Shown here piece by piece: positions 10,050 through 18,127 of a DNA stretch of 46,960 nucleotides. The stretch spans positions 1 through 46,960 of the forward strand of contig CAMAUE010000026.1 of the NCBI GenBank assembly GCA_945861245.1. The letters run 5' to 3'. The stretch is from Singulisphaera sp. GP187. Its GTDB lineage: Bacteria > Planctomycetota > Planctomycetia > Gemmatales > Gemmataceae. The position numbers were made by a program, and so were the translations under genes. Numbering within the stretch: position 1 is the stretch's first letter; each line of letters opens with the position of its first letter. Below the pieces are notes generated by a model. That model saw nothing but the letters and a program-made list of their open reading frames with translations, ran no database searches and was not told where the DNA came from.

Positions 10050-13000
10050 TCATGCCCCAGCCGGCGCTCCGCTCGATTTGGACGGTGCCTTCTCGACCGC
10101 TTCCGGCGACGAGTCCAGAGTCGATGCCTCGCGTGGCCGTTCGGCCGCGTTGACGCGCGACATCGTCGAACCCTGCTTCGTTTGCGAAAAACCTGGCAGA
10201 GAAACGAGGTGCCGGCGGTAGCGCTCTTGCAACGTCCAATGAATGCCGATGAACACCATGGTAATTACAAATCCTGGTTGCATTCCGAACAACAGCGCGG
10301 GCACCAGTCCGGGAAAGCGAATCGCGAGCGCCAATGCCAAAACGGCGAACGTCAGGATGATCGTCCAGAAAGTTAACCGCGAAATCGGTGCGACGTAGGC
10401 GCCAAGTGTGATCAGCACGACCAAACCCGAGCACGAGAGCAGCCAGGCGGCGCGTGGCATGTGCAGCACCGCCATTGGCGTGGCCGTCGATTGCGTAACA
10501 GACCATGTCACCGGATCGCCGGGCTGTCCGGTGTCGGCGCCAATCAGCCAATGCTCTGCGTCTGCCGTCGTCTGGCTAGGCTTGGGAGTCAACAGCCAGC
10601 CTTGGATTATCCAATGAATGTCCGGCACGGCGCTCGATCCAAACGTTGCGCCAAGCATGGGCGATGCCGTCGTCAGCTGCCAACGTGTTTCTCCGATCGC
10701 CACATCGCCCTGCAAAATCGGCATGGGCAACGTCGTCAACATGATACCCGCATTTTCCACCGCACTGGCGGGAATGGTAAAGCTGATCTCCAGCAATCCC
10801 GGCCCCGTCAGCACGCCGGATGGAAGGTTGAGCCGTACGATTCTTTCCATCGCGTCCAGGGTTATCGCAGGTATGTTGAGTTTGCCAATCTTGAAGATCG
10901 GCGGTTCAAGCAACCGCGACTGCGGCGCCGGCAATTCCACGTCAACGAAGGACACGTGGTATTTGCGAATCCAATAGCGCATACGGCAAACCTGACTGCC
11001 ATCCGCCTTGAAGCGAACCTCGCTAAGGGCGCGGTCAATTACTAGCGATGTCGATCGCGCGGTGTTGGTGCGATCCATCAACAACGTCAACGGCAGGTCG
11101 GCACCGTAGCCCTGAATAACCATCGTCGGAAGCTGATCGTTGCCGGCGACAACCTCAATGCCGCGCTCGTTCCATAGGCCGCGCTCGCGCACATCCTCCG
11201 CAATTCGTGGTTTCATGCCGGCAAGCGACCAGACACGAACTTTGAGGTCTTTGATCGCGACATTGGTCGGCCAAAGTGCCGACACGTCGAGCGTCGCCGG
11301 CGTGGCCTCCTCTAGGCGAGGGAGCGTCTTGATATTCAGGTCGTAGCGCAAGCGCAGGTCTGCTTTGTCGTTCGCATCACGGGCGACACGCAACCAAACC
11401 AGGCGGCGGACCGAATCCAGGTTCAACAACTCGCCGCCGGCCAATACGTCAACATTCTTTACGTTCGCCGGCAAGCGCAGCGAGATTTGCCCCACGCGAA
11501 GTTCCGGCCTGGCGTTATTACGCGCCGGCGACAGACGCAGCGTCTGCGTCACCTGGGCTGTGCTTTCGTGCAACACCACATCGAGGATCGACTGCGTTAC
11601 CGTTTCCGGCTCGAACAGACGCCACGCGAAATCGAAACTCGCCGGCGATTGATCCCAGGCCAGATCGAACTGATTGCGCTGCGGGACCGGTTCCTCCGCA
11701 CCCGGCGGGCCGTGCAGAATTTCGATGCCGTCGTCGGTTTGCAACGTCAATTTCGTGCCCCGATCCCGCGTGCTGACAGGTCGGGGCAAGTCGAACCGCG
11801 TCGCCCGCACGAAGTTCTGCAGGCGGGTGACGCTCTTGATGAAGAGCGTCATGTGTTTCGTTTGTCCGCGAGGCCAAATCACGCGTGCATTGCCGAGCGC
11901 GTCCAGTGGGGTCTGCTGGAGGCGGTTACCTTGCTCGTCGGTGATGCCAAATTCCTCGGTCTGTGCCAATGCCGGTTGAAAGGCCAGCCACAATCCCGCC
12001 CACGGCAGCGTACCCGGAAACGCCTGGCCTGGAGCCGACGCTCCGATCGATCCCAGATCGCGAGGCCGAGTCGTCGGTAGTTTCAGATCGACGGCATTGA
12101 TCGCCGAATAGACGGCTCTGAGATGAATCTTTGTCGTCGATTCCAGTTCCCAGGCCGGTCCAATGGCACGCATCTTGATCGCATGCTCGACGTTGGACTC
12201 AAACTGATTCTTGTCGAAACGCCATTCCAATTCGACCGGCGCCTTGAGCGTTTGCATGACCTTGACGTTCTTGTCCGATACCGTCGGCAAGGAGAATTGA
12301 AATGTCGATTCCACATCACTGTTTTTGGTTTGAAATACATCCCCGTTGCGTGTAAAGAGGACGCGCTGGCCGAAACTGACATCGGCAGGGATACTGACGT
12401 TGATCGTGCCCTGCTGATGAAACGCGTTCAACACGCAGAACGGCCCCGCCGACACGCGCTGACCGAGGTTCGGTCGAGGCACGCGAACCAACACCGTCAC
12501 CTGCCAGGGTTCCGCCGACGGCGCCGACACCTTTAGCTCGTGATAGAGCGTTTTCTCATCGGGCAGCTTCCAGGTGTGCGTCAGGCCTGCCGGTTCCTTT
12601 ACCTCGATTTTCGCCGACGCCGGCAACAACAGCCGCCAAACGTCGGTTTGCGATCGGCTGTCTTCGAGCGTCAGCACGGCAGTCATGTTGACATGCGTTT
12701 CATCGACGCGCACCTGCACCTGGTTCTCGACTTTCGGCAAAGCCGCATTACCCACGAGGGAAACGGGTTCTTTCCAGACGAGATTCAGTACCTTGGTCTT
12801 GCCCAGGGCGAGCTGCCATTGACCTGGCGTCTTTGTTTTTTCGAGCGTGTCGTTCCAGCGCAGTTCTTTGACATTTGGAGGCAGGTCGAGGTTGAGCAGT
12901 GTCACGGCCGCGCCGGGCAAATCGATGTCGATGCCCCGTTCGATGCTGCCCGTCGCGGATATCTTGACTTGCACCGGCACGCGCAGGTTGACCGCCAACT

Positions 13001-13562
13001 GATGCCGCCCCTCTTTTTCGACCCGGGTGCTGAAGCCATCGTCGGCGACATCGAGCAATGCGGGTTCGCCGTCGAGTTCGCCTTCGTCGGTCAGGTGCCC
13101 GCCCTTCAGGCCCAGTGCGACGATCGTGCTCGGCTTTTCCGTGGAGAACGCGAATTTCGCACGGATCTGCAGAAAGTTGCCGTCGAGCTTTCCGGTCAGC
13201 TTACAGGCCGAGGGGATTTTTTTGCCGACTTTGAGTTGTTGCTTGAGAATATCGATCTGGTCCTTGAGCCGATTGTATTCCTCGGGAGTCAACACCACGA
13301 GCTTCGGAAAAAGTGCCATCGCATCGCGCAATTCTTCGACGACAACGATGATCACGCCGGCGGGCGATTTCAGCAGGTCCAGTGAGATTTTAGTTTTTGG
13401 CGTATCTTTGCCCGTATCGGGAGTGATGGGCTCGACCGATTTGCCTTTGGTGCCGTCCTTGGTTTTGCTCGGGTCCGATTTCTTTTCGCCGGTGGTCTGC
13501 GCATGGGAGAGCAACGGCATGCACGCCAGAGCAAAGACGAGGATCGACGTTGCCCGCACCAT
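10050..13562 (-). CDS. large single-module secreted/membrane-anchored protein, unknown function
   Basis: This 1170-residue protein has a signal peptide (residues 1-22, ending SHAQ), then a Lys/Asp/Thr-rich linker. A helical segment around residues 60-110 contains LTPEEYNRLKDQI. Beta-rich sequence then runs to about 1040, followed by a C-terminal cluster of about four hydrophobic helices (about 1045-1130) and a basic tail. The start has GGAG 7 bases upstream. Its N-terminal part can be aligned by eye with both halves of the 2387-residue neighbour: the LTPEEYNRL-type helix, then a K/Y-x-G strand pair, then a GxLLDGxPA-like turn (here GELDGEPA). I do not recognise a known domain. The topology suggests a large periplasmic body held at the membrane. 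It is the first gene of a likely minus-strand operon with the 2387-residue gene and perhaps the S9 peptidase. Confidence 0.88.
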   Translation of the reverse strand: MVRATSILVFALACMPLLSHAQTTGEKKSDPSKTKDGTKGKSVEPITPDTGKDTPKTKISLDLLKSPAGVIIVVVEELRDAMALFPKLVVLTPEEYNRLKDQIDILKQQLKVGKKIPSACKLTGKLDGNFLQIRAKFAFSTEKPSTIVALGLKGGHLTDEGELDGEPALLDVADDGFSTRVEKEGRHQLAVNLRVPVQVKISATGSIERGIDIDLPGAAVTLLNLDLPPNVKELRWNDTLEKTKTPGQWQLALGKTKVLNLVWKEPVSLVGNAALPKVENQVQVRVDETHVNMTAVLTLEDSRSQTDVWRLLLPASAKIEVKEPAGLTHTWKLPDEKTLYHELKVSAPSAEPWQVTVLVRVPRPNLGQRVSAGPFCVLNAFHQQGTINVSIPADVSFGQRVLFTRNGDVFQTKNSDVESTFQFSLPTVSDKNVKVMQTLKAPVELEWRFDKNQFESNVEHAIKMRAIGPAWELESTTKIHLRAVYSAINAVDLKLPTTRPRDLGSIGASAPGQAFPGTLPWAGLWLAFQPALAQTEEFGITDEQGNRLQQTPLDALGNARVIWPRGQTKHMTLFIKSVTRLQNFVRATRFDLPRPVSTRDRGTKLTLQTDDGIEILHGPPGAEEPVPQRNQFDLAWDQSPASFDFAWRLFEPETVTQSILDVVLHESTAQVTQTLRLSPARNNARPELRVGQISLRLPANVKNVDVLAGGELLNLDSVRRLVWLRVARDANDKADLRLRYDLNIKTLPRLEEATPATLDVSALWPTNVAIKDLKVRVWSLAGMKPRIAEDVRERGLWNERGIEVVAGNDQLPTMVIQGYGADLPLTLLMDRTNTARSTSLVIDRALSEVRFKADGSQVCRMRYWIRKYHVSFVDVELPAPQSRLLEPPIFKIGKLNIPAITLDAMERIVRLNLPSGVLTGPGLLEISFTIPASAVENAGIMLTTLPMPILQGDVAIGETRWQLTTASPMLGATFGSSAVPDIHWIIQGWLLTPKPSQTTADAEHWLIGADTGQPGDPVTWSVTQSTATPMAVLHMPRAAWLLSCSGLVVLITLGAYVAPISRLTFWTIILTFAVLALALAIRFPGLVPALLFGMQPGFVITMVFIGIHWTLQERYRRHLVSLPGFSQTKQGSTMSRVNAAERPREASTLDSSPEAVEKAPSKSSGAPAGA

Positions 13563-13766
13563 GTTGGAGCTCCGATGACGCCAAGAAAACGCATCCCGAC
13601 CAATCGTTCCGGAAAGGTGAGGTTGCTCGTCATTATAAATGATATTTCGGGAAATTGATGCCCAAGATTCCCAATTCGCCAGAAATCACCCATTGCCAAT
13701 CGCACGACTTTTCGAGATGATGGAATTTGCGGATTATTACGATGGTATCGATTTCGCGATTTCCCC

Positions 13767-13795
13767 GTTTAGCCGTTCGCCTCGGGCGAGCGCTC
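13767..13795. repeat. half of a family B palindrome
   Basis: It contains GTTTAGCCGTTCGCC and the adjoining CGGGCGAGCGC, which is the left arm and small inner hairpin of the elements at 35264-35361 and 37929-38019, without the far arm. It lies in the 268-base gap upstream of the isomerase gene, which otherwise shows no gene. Confidence 0.6.
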
Positions 13796-13830
13796 AATAG
13801 ACCGATTCCAAAACAGAAAGCGAACCTCCC

Positions 13831-14370
13831 TTGGACAAGACGAAATGCAAAGCCGAAGTCGATGCCGAAACGGCGAAGATCGATTTCGCCAAGAGCAACT
13901 ACACCGTCGAGCTGACCACGAATAACGGCGCGATTCGCGTCGAGTTCTTCACCGACAAGGCGCCAAATCACGCCAAAAACTTCATTGCCCTCGCCAAGAT
14001 CGGCTTCTTCGACGGCGCAATCTTCCACCGTATCATCAAAGACTTCATGATTCAGGGCGGCTGCCCCCAAGGCACAGGCTATGGCAACGGCGGCTACAAC
14101 ATTAATGCGGAATTCAACGCGACAAAGCACGTTCCCGGCGTCCTATCCATGGCACGCAGCGGCGATCCAAACTCCGCGAGCACTCAGTTCTTCATCTGTC
14201 TCAAAGCGTATCCAAGCCTCGACGGCCAATATACCGCCTTCGGCAAAGTGACGGACTCAGCATCGCAGGACGTCGTCAACGCTATCGGCCTAGTCAAAAC
14301 CGACCGTAACGACAAACCGGTCGAAAAAGTCGTCATCGAAAAGGCGGCCGTAACTGTGACGGCGAAATGA
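13831..14370 (+). CDS. cyclophilin-type peptidyl-prolyl cis-trans isomerase
   Basis: This 179-residue enzyme catalyses cis-trans isomerisation of X-Pro bonds. The cyclophilin core runs from about residue 25 to 175 and carries the signature FHRIIKDFMIQGG followed by a Gly-rich GTGYGNGGY loop, then SMARSGDPNSASTQFFI. There is no signal peptide, so it should be cytoplasmic. The reading frame has no in-frame ATG upstream of the domain; the first possible start after the stop at 13798-13800 is a TTG at 13831, without a clear ribosome site. The product is normal in length for a bacterial single-domain cyclophilin with a short N-terminal lead (KCKAEVDAETAKIDF). Confidence 0.93.
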   Translation: MDKTKCKAEVDAETAKIDFAKSNYTVELTTNNGAIRVEFFTDKAPNHAKNFIALAKIGFFDGAIFHRIIKDFMIQGGCPQGTGYGNGGYNINAEFNATKHVPGVLSMARSGDPNSASTQFFICLKAYPSLDGQYTAFGKVTDSASQDVVNAIGLVKTDRNDKPVEKVVIEKAAVTVTAK

Positions 14371-14511
14371 GTCCTCAAACCCCAGTCATGAGCGCAGCGA
14401 TTCCTCGGGATAGACAATCGCTTCGCTCATGGTAGAGCTTGAACGCTTGAAACGATGCGACGAAACTGTAAAACATCGTCTTGACGAAATCACCGCGCCT
14501 CCGCTTCGAGA

Positions 14512-14614
14512 GGCTGGGAGGGGCGCCACGCAAGGGGAAGCTGTGAACCTGGTCAGGCCGGAAGGTGCAGCCATAAGCAGTGGATCTTGTGCAGTGGACT
14601 TACCTCTCTCAGCC
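14512..14614 (+). ncRNA. ffs: signal recognition particle RNA (4.5S/small SRP RNA)
   Basis: The conserved domain IV core is present: GGTCAGGCCGGAAGG, then GCAGCC. The long stem closes: GGCTGGGAGG at 14512 pairs with the CCTCTCTCAGCC-type strand ending at 14614, so the RNA is about 103 nt. It partners Ffh in co-translational targeting. It is followed after 24 bases by a strong terminator. The ends come from the stem pairing and may be off by a few bases. Confidence 0.88.
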
Positions 14615-14638
14615 ATCTCGGTGCGGTCGGCGCATCAG

Positions 14639-14668
14639 GCCCATGGATAACCTCCGTGGGCTTTTTTT
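14639..14668 (+). terminator. Rho-independent terminator of the SRP RNA
   Basis: An 8-bp stem (GCCCATGG with CCGTGGGC, one G-U pair) with a 7-base loop is followed directly by seven Ts. It lies just downstream of the SRP RNA on the plus strand. Confidence 0.88.
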
Positions 14669-14867
14669 CGGTCCCGAGCCAAGTTTCCTGCCGATGATCC
14701 TCCCCACGGCTCGGCTATTTCGCCGAGTCCAACCCTTGTCGTGAACGCCCTTTCACGTCTCCTGTGTCATTGGCTTGAGCCCATTTCGTCGGTCTCACCG
14801 CAAGTTTTCCGTCGCGAAACCTGCGATAAGATTCGCCATGCTTGCCCTTTGCAGGCCTCGCAGCGGC

Positions 14868-15422
14868 TCAATCCTTGATCTCGAAGATCGCCTCGATCTC
14901 TACCGCGGCGCCCTTCGGCAACGCGGAAAAGCCCAGGGCACTGCGGGCGTGATGGCCGTCGGTTTTCGCGCCGAAGATTTCGTGCAGCATGTCCGAGCAG
15001 CCGTTGATAACTTGTGGCTGTTCGCCGAAATCGGGAGCCGAGTTGACGCAACCGAGCACCTTGATGACGCGCAGATTGTCGAGCGTGCCATGCCTGTCCC
15101 AGACGGCACGGAGGATATCGACGGCACACTCCTTGGCGGCCTCGTAGCCTTGCTGAGTCGTCATGTTTTTGCCGAGTTGGCCCTTTGTCTTGCTGGAAAA
15201 GCCGCAGGTGTAAAGCATCTTCCCGCTGCGAGCGCACCAGTTGAGGTAGGCGGGCTTGAGCTTCTCGAACTTGATGCCCAGCGCCTCGGCTCGTTTCTGC
15301 GGTCCGTCCTTGACCTGCGTCGATACCGCCGATGTAGTACCGACGGTATGGATCAACGTGCCGAGCAGAATCAAGGCCGCGATGGTGAAGACGCAGGCAC
15401 GAGCAGGTGATGCAGTGAGCAT
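14868..15422 (-). CDS. exported RidA/YjgF-family protein
   Basis: This 184-residue protein is a RidA-like domain (about residues 55-184) behind an N-terminal signal or anchor segment (about residues 10-33, ACVFTIAALILLGTLIHTV). The C-terminal family signature is intact: RSALGFSALPKGAAVEIEA, with the Arg that in RidA contacts the substrate carboxylate. RidA enzymes hydrolyse reactive enamines and imines released by PLP-dependent dehydratases. Most are cytoplasmic, so an export signal is unusual. The gene is divergent from a Tat-exported PLP enzyme at 15742, which makes a functional link plausible. Alternative: a YjgF-like protein with a ligand-binding rather than catalytic role. Confidence 0.85.
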   Translation of the reverse strand: MLTASPARACVFTIAALILLGTLIHTVGTTSAVSTQVKDGPQKRAEALGIKFEKLKPAYLNWCARSGKMLYTCGFSSKTKGQLGKNMTTQQGYEAAKECAVDILRAVWDRHGTLDNLRVIKVLGCVNSAPDFGEQPQVINGCSDMLHEIFGAKTDGHHARSALGFSALPKGAAVEIEAIFEIKD

Positions 15423-15469
15423 GAGTGAAACTCCGGTATGGTGTGAAGGGTTCGTTGTCGATTCTATGA

Positions 15470-15547
15470 GGCGAGCCTAGCCGCGTAAGCGGCAGGTTGA
15501 CTCCACGATTGCAGATTCAACCTGCCGCTTACGCGGCTAGGCTCGCC
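15470..15547. repeat. long palindrome with GCGTAAGCGG arms
   Basis: It has perfect arms of about 31 bp (GGCGAGCCTAGCCGCGTAAG and onwards, and its complement) around a 16-base centre. It lies directly upstream of the exported RidA-like gene, between the divergent genes. The palindrome at 40836-40936 has a similar GCGTAAGCG core. Confidence 0.85.
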
Positions 15548-15575
15548 GACGATGGCGCGTCTTTTTTTCGTGCTG

Positions 15576-15709
15576 TTCAAATGCAACGATAAATAGTAAA
15601 CGGTAAATAGTAAATGATAAAGTATCAATCGAAGGCATCAGACGGATTCAATAGGTTTGTTCGTTTCTCATTCACTATTTACCGTTTACTATTTATCGTT
15701 GCATTTGAA
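15576..15709. repeat. AT-rich heptad-periodic inverted repeat (H1)
   Basis: The 42-bp arms at 15576-15617 and 15668-15709 differ at one position. Inside the arm, from 15590 onward, five successive 7-bp units all begin TAAA (15590-15624). The outer ends are TTCAAATGCAA. It is AT-rich, unlike the surrounding DNA. Together with 15470-15547 it occupies nearly all of the 319-base gap between the divergent RidA-like and PLP-enzyme genes. Confidence 0.85.
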
Positions 15710-15741
15710 GAGGCTCAGGTAACCAGAAGAGGGCAATCCCG

Positions 15742-16977
15742 ATGAAGAAGAAATCCTCCCCTCGCATCACCCGCCGTGGGTTGCTCAAGACCGGAGCGAC
15801 TGTCGCCCTGACCGGTATGCTCGCACCAACCGCGAACGCAGCGGCGGTACAGCCCGCGCGACAAAGCGTCTACGAGGCGCTCGGCCTTCGGCACATCATC
15901 AACGCGACCGGCACGGTGACCAATCTCGGCGGGTCGGTCATGCCGCCGGAAGTCGTCGCCGCCTGGGTGGACGCATCACGGCACTTCGTCAACCTCGTCG
16001 CATTGCAAGACCGCGTCGGCGAGCGCATCGCCAAACTCATCGGCGTCGAGTCGGCCCTCGTCACCACCGGCGCGGCCGGTTCGCTCCTGCTCGGCACGGC
16101 TGCCGTAGTCACCGGCGGTGATCGCCGCCATATCGCCCGGTTGCCCGATACCCGCGGCATGAAAAACGAAGTGCTGCTGCAAAAGGCCCATCACTCGTGC
16201 TACGACAACCAGCTCACCGACGTCGGTGTCCGCCTGATCGAAGTCGAGACCGCCGCTGATATCAAACGAGCGGTGAACGACCGGACGGCGTTGATGTTTT
16301 TCATGAACAAGGACGACGCCGAGGGCCGAATTCGCCGACAGGAGTGGGTGACGCTCGCCCGCCGGCACAAGATTCCGACGCTGCTCGACGCCGCCGCCGA
16401 CGCTCCGCCGATGGAACGCCTCTCCGAATACAACCGCATGGGCTTCGATCTCGTCGCATTCAGCGGCGGCAAAGCGATCCGCGGCCCGAACGACACCGGG
16501 CTACTCCTGGGCCGTAAGGAACTGATCGAAGCCGCCAAACTCAACACAAACCCGCATTGTGGCACGATCGGGCGGATGATGAAAGTCAGCAAGGAAGACA
16601 TGATCGCCCAGCTTGCCGCGATTGAGCGTTTCGTTCGGCTCGATCACAAGGCGGAGGTGCGTGAATGGGAACGCCGGATTGGCGTCATCGAGACGGCGGT
16701 TCGCGGCATCGCCACGGTGCGTTGCGAGCAGATCGTGCCGCCGATCGCCAACCATGTGCCGCACCTGATCCTCACGTGGGACGAGACGCGCGTCAAGATC
16801 ACGCGCGAACGTTTCACGCAAGCGCTGATGGAAGGCGACGCGCCAATCCAGATCGGCCGCGTGCCCGGCACCGGCGACCGCGGCGTCGTCGTCTCCGTCT
16901 TCACGCTGCAAGCGGGCGAGGAGCGCGTCGTGGCGGAGCGTATCGTGGCGGTGTTGAGAGGGGCGGCGGGGCGTTAA
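15742..16977 (+). CDS. Tat-exported SelA-like PLP-dependent enzyme
   Basis: This 411-residue fold-type I PLP enzyme is of the SelA/DgaE (selenocysteine synthase-like, sugar-amino-acid ammonia-lyase) group. The N-terminus carries a twin-arginine signal (TRRGLLKTGATVALTG) with a cleavage region ANAA. The family opening NATGTVTNLGG is at about residues 53-63, and the PLP-binding Lys244 lies in SGGKAIRGPNDTG. An aminotransferase-like large domain (about 80-280) is followed by a small C-terminal domain. SelA proper uses Sec-tRNA and is cytoplasmic; an exported, short version is more likely to act on a small amino acid or amino sugar. Export via Tat fits a cofactor-bearing folded enzyme. There is an AGAAGAGGG-like ribosome site before the ATG. 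The substrate is unknown. Confidence 0.85.
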   Translation: MKKKSSPRITRRGLLKTGATVALTGMLAPTANAAAVQPARQSVYEALGLRHIINATGTVTNLGGSVMPPEVVAAWVDASRHFVNLVALQDRVGERIAKLIGVESALVTTGAAGSLLLGTAAVVTGGDRRHIARLPDTRGMKNEVLLQKAHHSCYDNQLTDVGVRLIEVETAADIKRAVNDRTALMFFMNKDDAEGRIRRQEWVTLARRHKIPTLLDAAADAPPMERLSEYNRMGFDLVAFSGGKAIRGPNDTGLLLGRKELIEAAKLNTNPHCGTIGRMMKVSKEDMIAQLAAIERFVRLDHKAEVREWERRIGVIETAVRGIATVRCEQIVPPIANHVPHLILTWDETRVKITRERFTQALMEGDAPIQIGRVPGTGDRGVVVSVFTLQAGEERVVAERIVAVLRGAAGR

Positions 16978-17005
16978 GAATAATTTGAAATATACTTCCC
17001 GATTT

Positions 17006-17073
17006 GATTTTGCTGCTTGCGGCTTAGCGCTCAAGTAACACCTTGCAAGCACTAAGTCCTAAACGGCGAAATC
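17006..17073. repeat. degenerate family A palindrome
   Basis: The left arm GCTTGCGGCTTAGCGCTC is clear; the right arm is diverged (AAGCACTAAGTCCTAAACGG). A TATAAT hexamer follows at 17077-17082 and could serve as the -10 of the next cassette, although no good -35 is visible. Confidence 0.5.
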
Positions 17074-17109
17074 GAGTATAATCGCAGTATATCGCAGGAG
17101 GAAAATTCC

Positions 17110-17361
17110 ATGTCAAACGCGATTCTGGACATCAATCGAGAGCTTGCCAGCCGAATCAACGCGGAGGCACGCAGCAACCCGCAATCGCCGTACGCCAACA
17201 AGTTCGTCGGCATCGCCAATGGCAAGGTGGTTGTGGTTGCCGATGATCTCGATGAGCTCGATCGGCAACTCAGGTTAGCCGAACCGGACCCCAGAAAATG
17301 CTGCGGTGTAGAAGCGAGCCGCGACTATACCGAAGTGCATGAAATTTGGAGGCTGATCTGA
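17110..17361 (+). CDS. small DUF5678-like protein
   Basis: This 83-residue protein has the core NKFVGIANGKVVVVADDLDEL, which fits the short beta-hairpin domain of the DUF5678 type (KW/FVxIxxGKVV-xxxDLxEL). AGGAGG lies 8 bases before the ATG. Its stop shares one base with the ATG of the retropepsin-like gene, so the two are translationally coupled. Such pairs occur repeatedly in planctomycete genomes, but I know of no proven function. It may be a partner or regulator of the protease-like protein. Confidence 0.75.
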   Translation: MSNAILDINRELASRINAEARSNPQSPYANKFVGIANGKVVVVADDLDELDRQLRLAEPDPRKCCGVEASRDYTEVHEIWRLI

Positions 17362-17759
17362 TGCCACGCGCCCAATGGCCTCTTCGGAATGGTCGGCCAA
17401 ACATAGAGATTGTTCTAACGCTTGCACTTGATGGAAAACCGTCGCCACGAACTCTGCTGGCGGATACCGGCGCGGGTTCTCGCCAAGCTGGTTTCGACCT
17501 CATTCTTGATGAGGATGACTGCGTGTTGTGTGGCGGCCTCCACCTTTTTACGGCCACTTTACGCGGCGCATATAAGGGTGCCTTTCCCGTATATTCGGTG
17601 CGAGTGGACCTTCCATCGCTCGGTTTCGCCAAGCCATTGCGTGTCGTGGGCGTTCCGTCGGTGCCGCCGGGACTTGACGGCATCGCATGCTTCGGTTTCC
17701 TCAACCGTTTCCAATATGGCAACTTCGGCGACCGCGACTCGTTCGGGCTTGAAGCGTGA
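17361..17759 (+). CDS. retropepsin-like aspartic protease-fold protein
   Basis: This 132-residue protein contains the aspartic protease motif ADTGAGS (catalytic Asp about residue 34) and the family's C-terminal GLDGIACFGFLNRFQYGNFGD block, where hydrophobic-G-flap residues close the fold. Single-domain clan AA proteins act as dimers. I chose the ATG at 17361, whose A is the last base of the upstream TGA and which has GGAGG 8 bases before it, over the ATG at 17346. There is no signal peptide. Proteolysis is inferred from the motif only; substrates are unknown. Confidence 0.8.
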   Translation: MPRAQWPLRNGRPNIEIVLTLALDGKPSPRTLLADTGAGSRQAGFDLILDEDDCVLCGGLHLFTATLRGAYKGAFPVYSVRVDLPSLGFAKPLRVVGVPSVPPGLDGIACFGFLNRFQYGNFGDRDSFGLEA

Positions 17760-17830
17760 GCCTGCGGATTCCAGTCTTCGGATCATTGCGTCTGCAATCC
17801 TACTGCCCCATGTGCTTCTCACGTTCTGCG

Positions 17831-17858
17831 TTGTTGGCAGATATTCCTGGGATATACT
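17831..17858 (+). promoter_or_regulatory. possible promoter of the antitoxin/toxin pair
   Basis: TTGTTG (17831-17836) and TATACT (17853-17858) are 16 bases apart, about 40 bases before the antitoxin-like ATG. The -35 is a weak match. Confidence 0.35.
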
Positions 17859-17896
17859 GAGAAGATGACAAATCGCCTGCCCAGGAGGACGAACCA

Positions 17897-18127
17897 ATGC
17901 CACCCTTGTCACTTGAAGATCGTGCTGCCGCGTTAGAGCAAAAGGTCTCGGACCTAGCAAAAACCAAACCGCCCCAGGCCGGCAAGAAAGACTGGCGGTT
18001 GTTGATTGGCATCTTCACGGATAAACCGGAGATGCAGCAACTTCTGACCGACGCAATGAAGCTCCGCGAGGAAGATCGGCAAAAGACCCGGCCCAAAGGT
18101 CCATCGGCTAGACGAGCCAAAACATGA
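17897..18127 (+). CDS. antitoxin-like small protein upstream of a PIN-domain gene
   Basis: This 76-residue, charged protein begins with a short coiled-coil-like helix (LEDRAAALEQKVSDLA) and ends in a basic tail (KTRPKGPSARRAK). AGGAGG lies about 10 bases upstream. Its TGA overlaps the next ATG in an ATGA arrangement typical of toxin-antitoxin pairs. It contains no DNA-binding domain that I recognise. The identification as antitoxin rests on position and size, and on the PIN-domain partner. Confidence 0.6.
   Translation: MPPLSLEDRAAALEQKVSDLAKTKPPQAGKKDWRLLIGIFTDKPEMQQLLTDAMKLREEDRQKTRPKGPSARRAKT

Noticed and set aside
14386..14650. Two overlapping 70-76-codon frames
   Set aside because: They are within the SRP RNA gene and its flanks.
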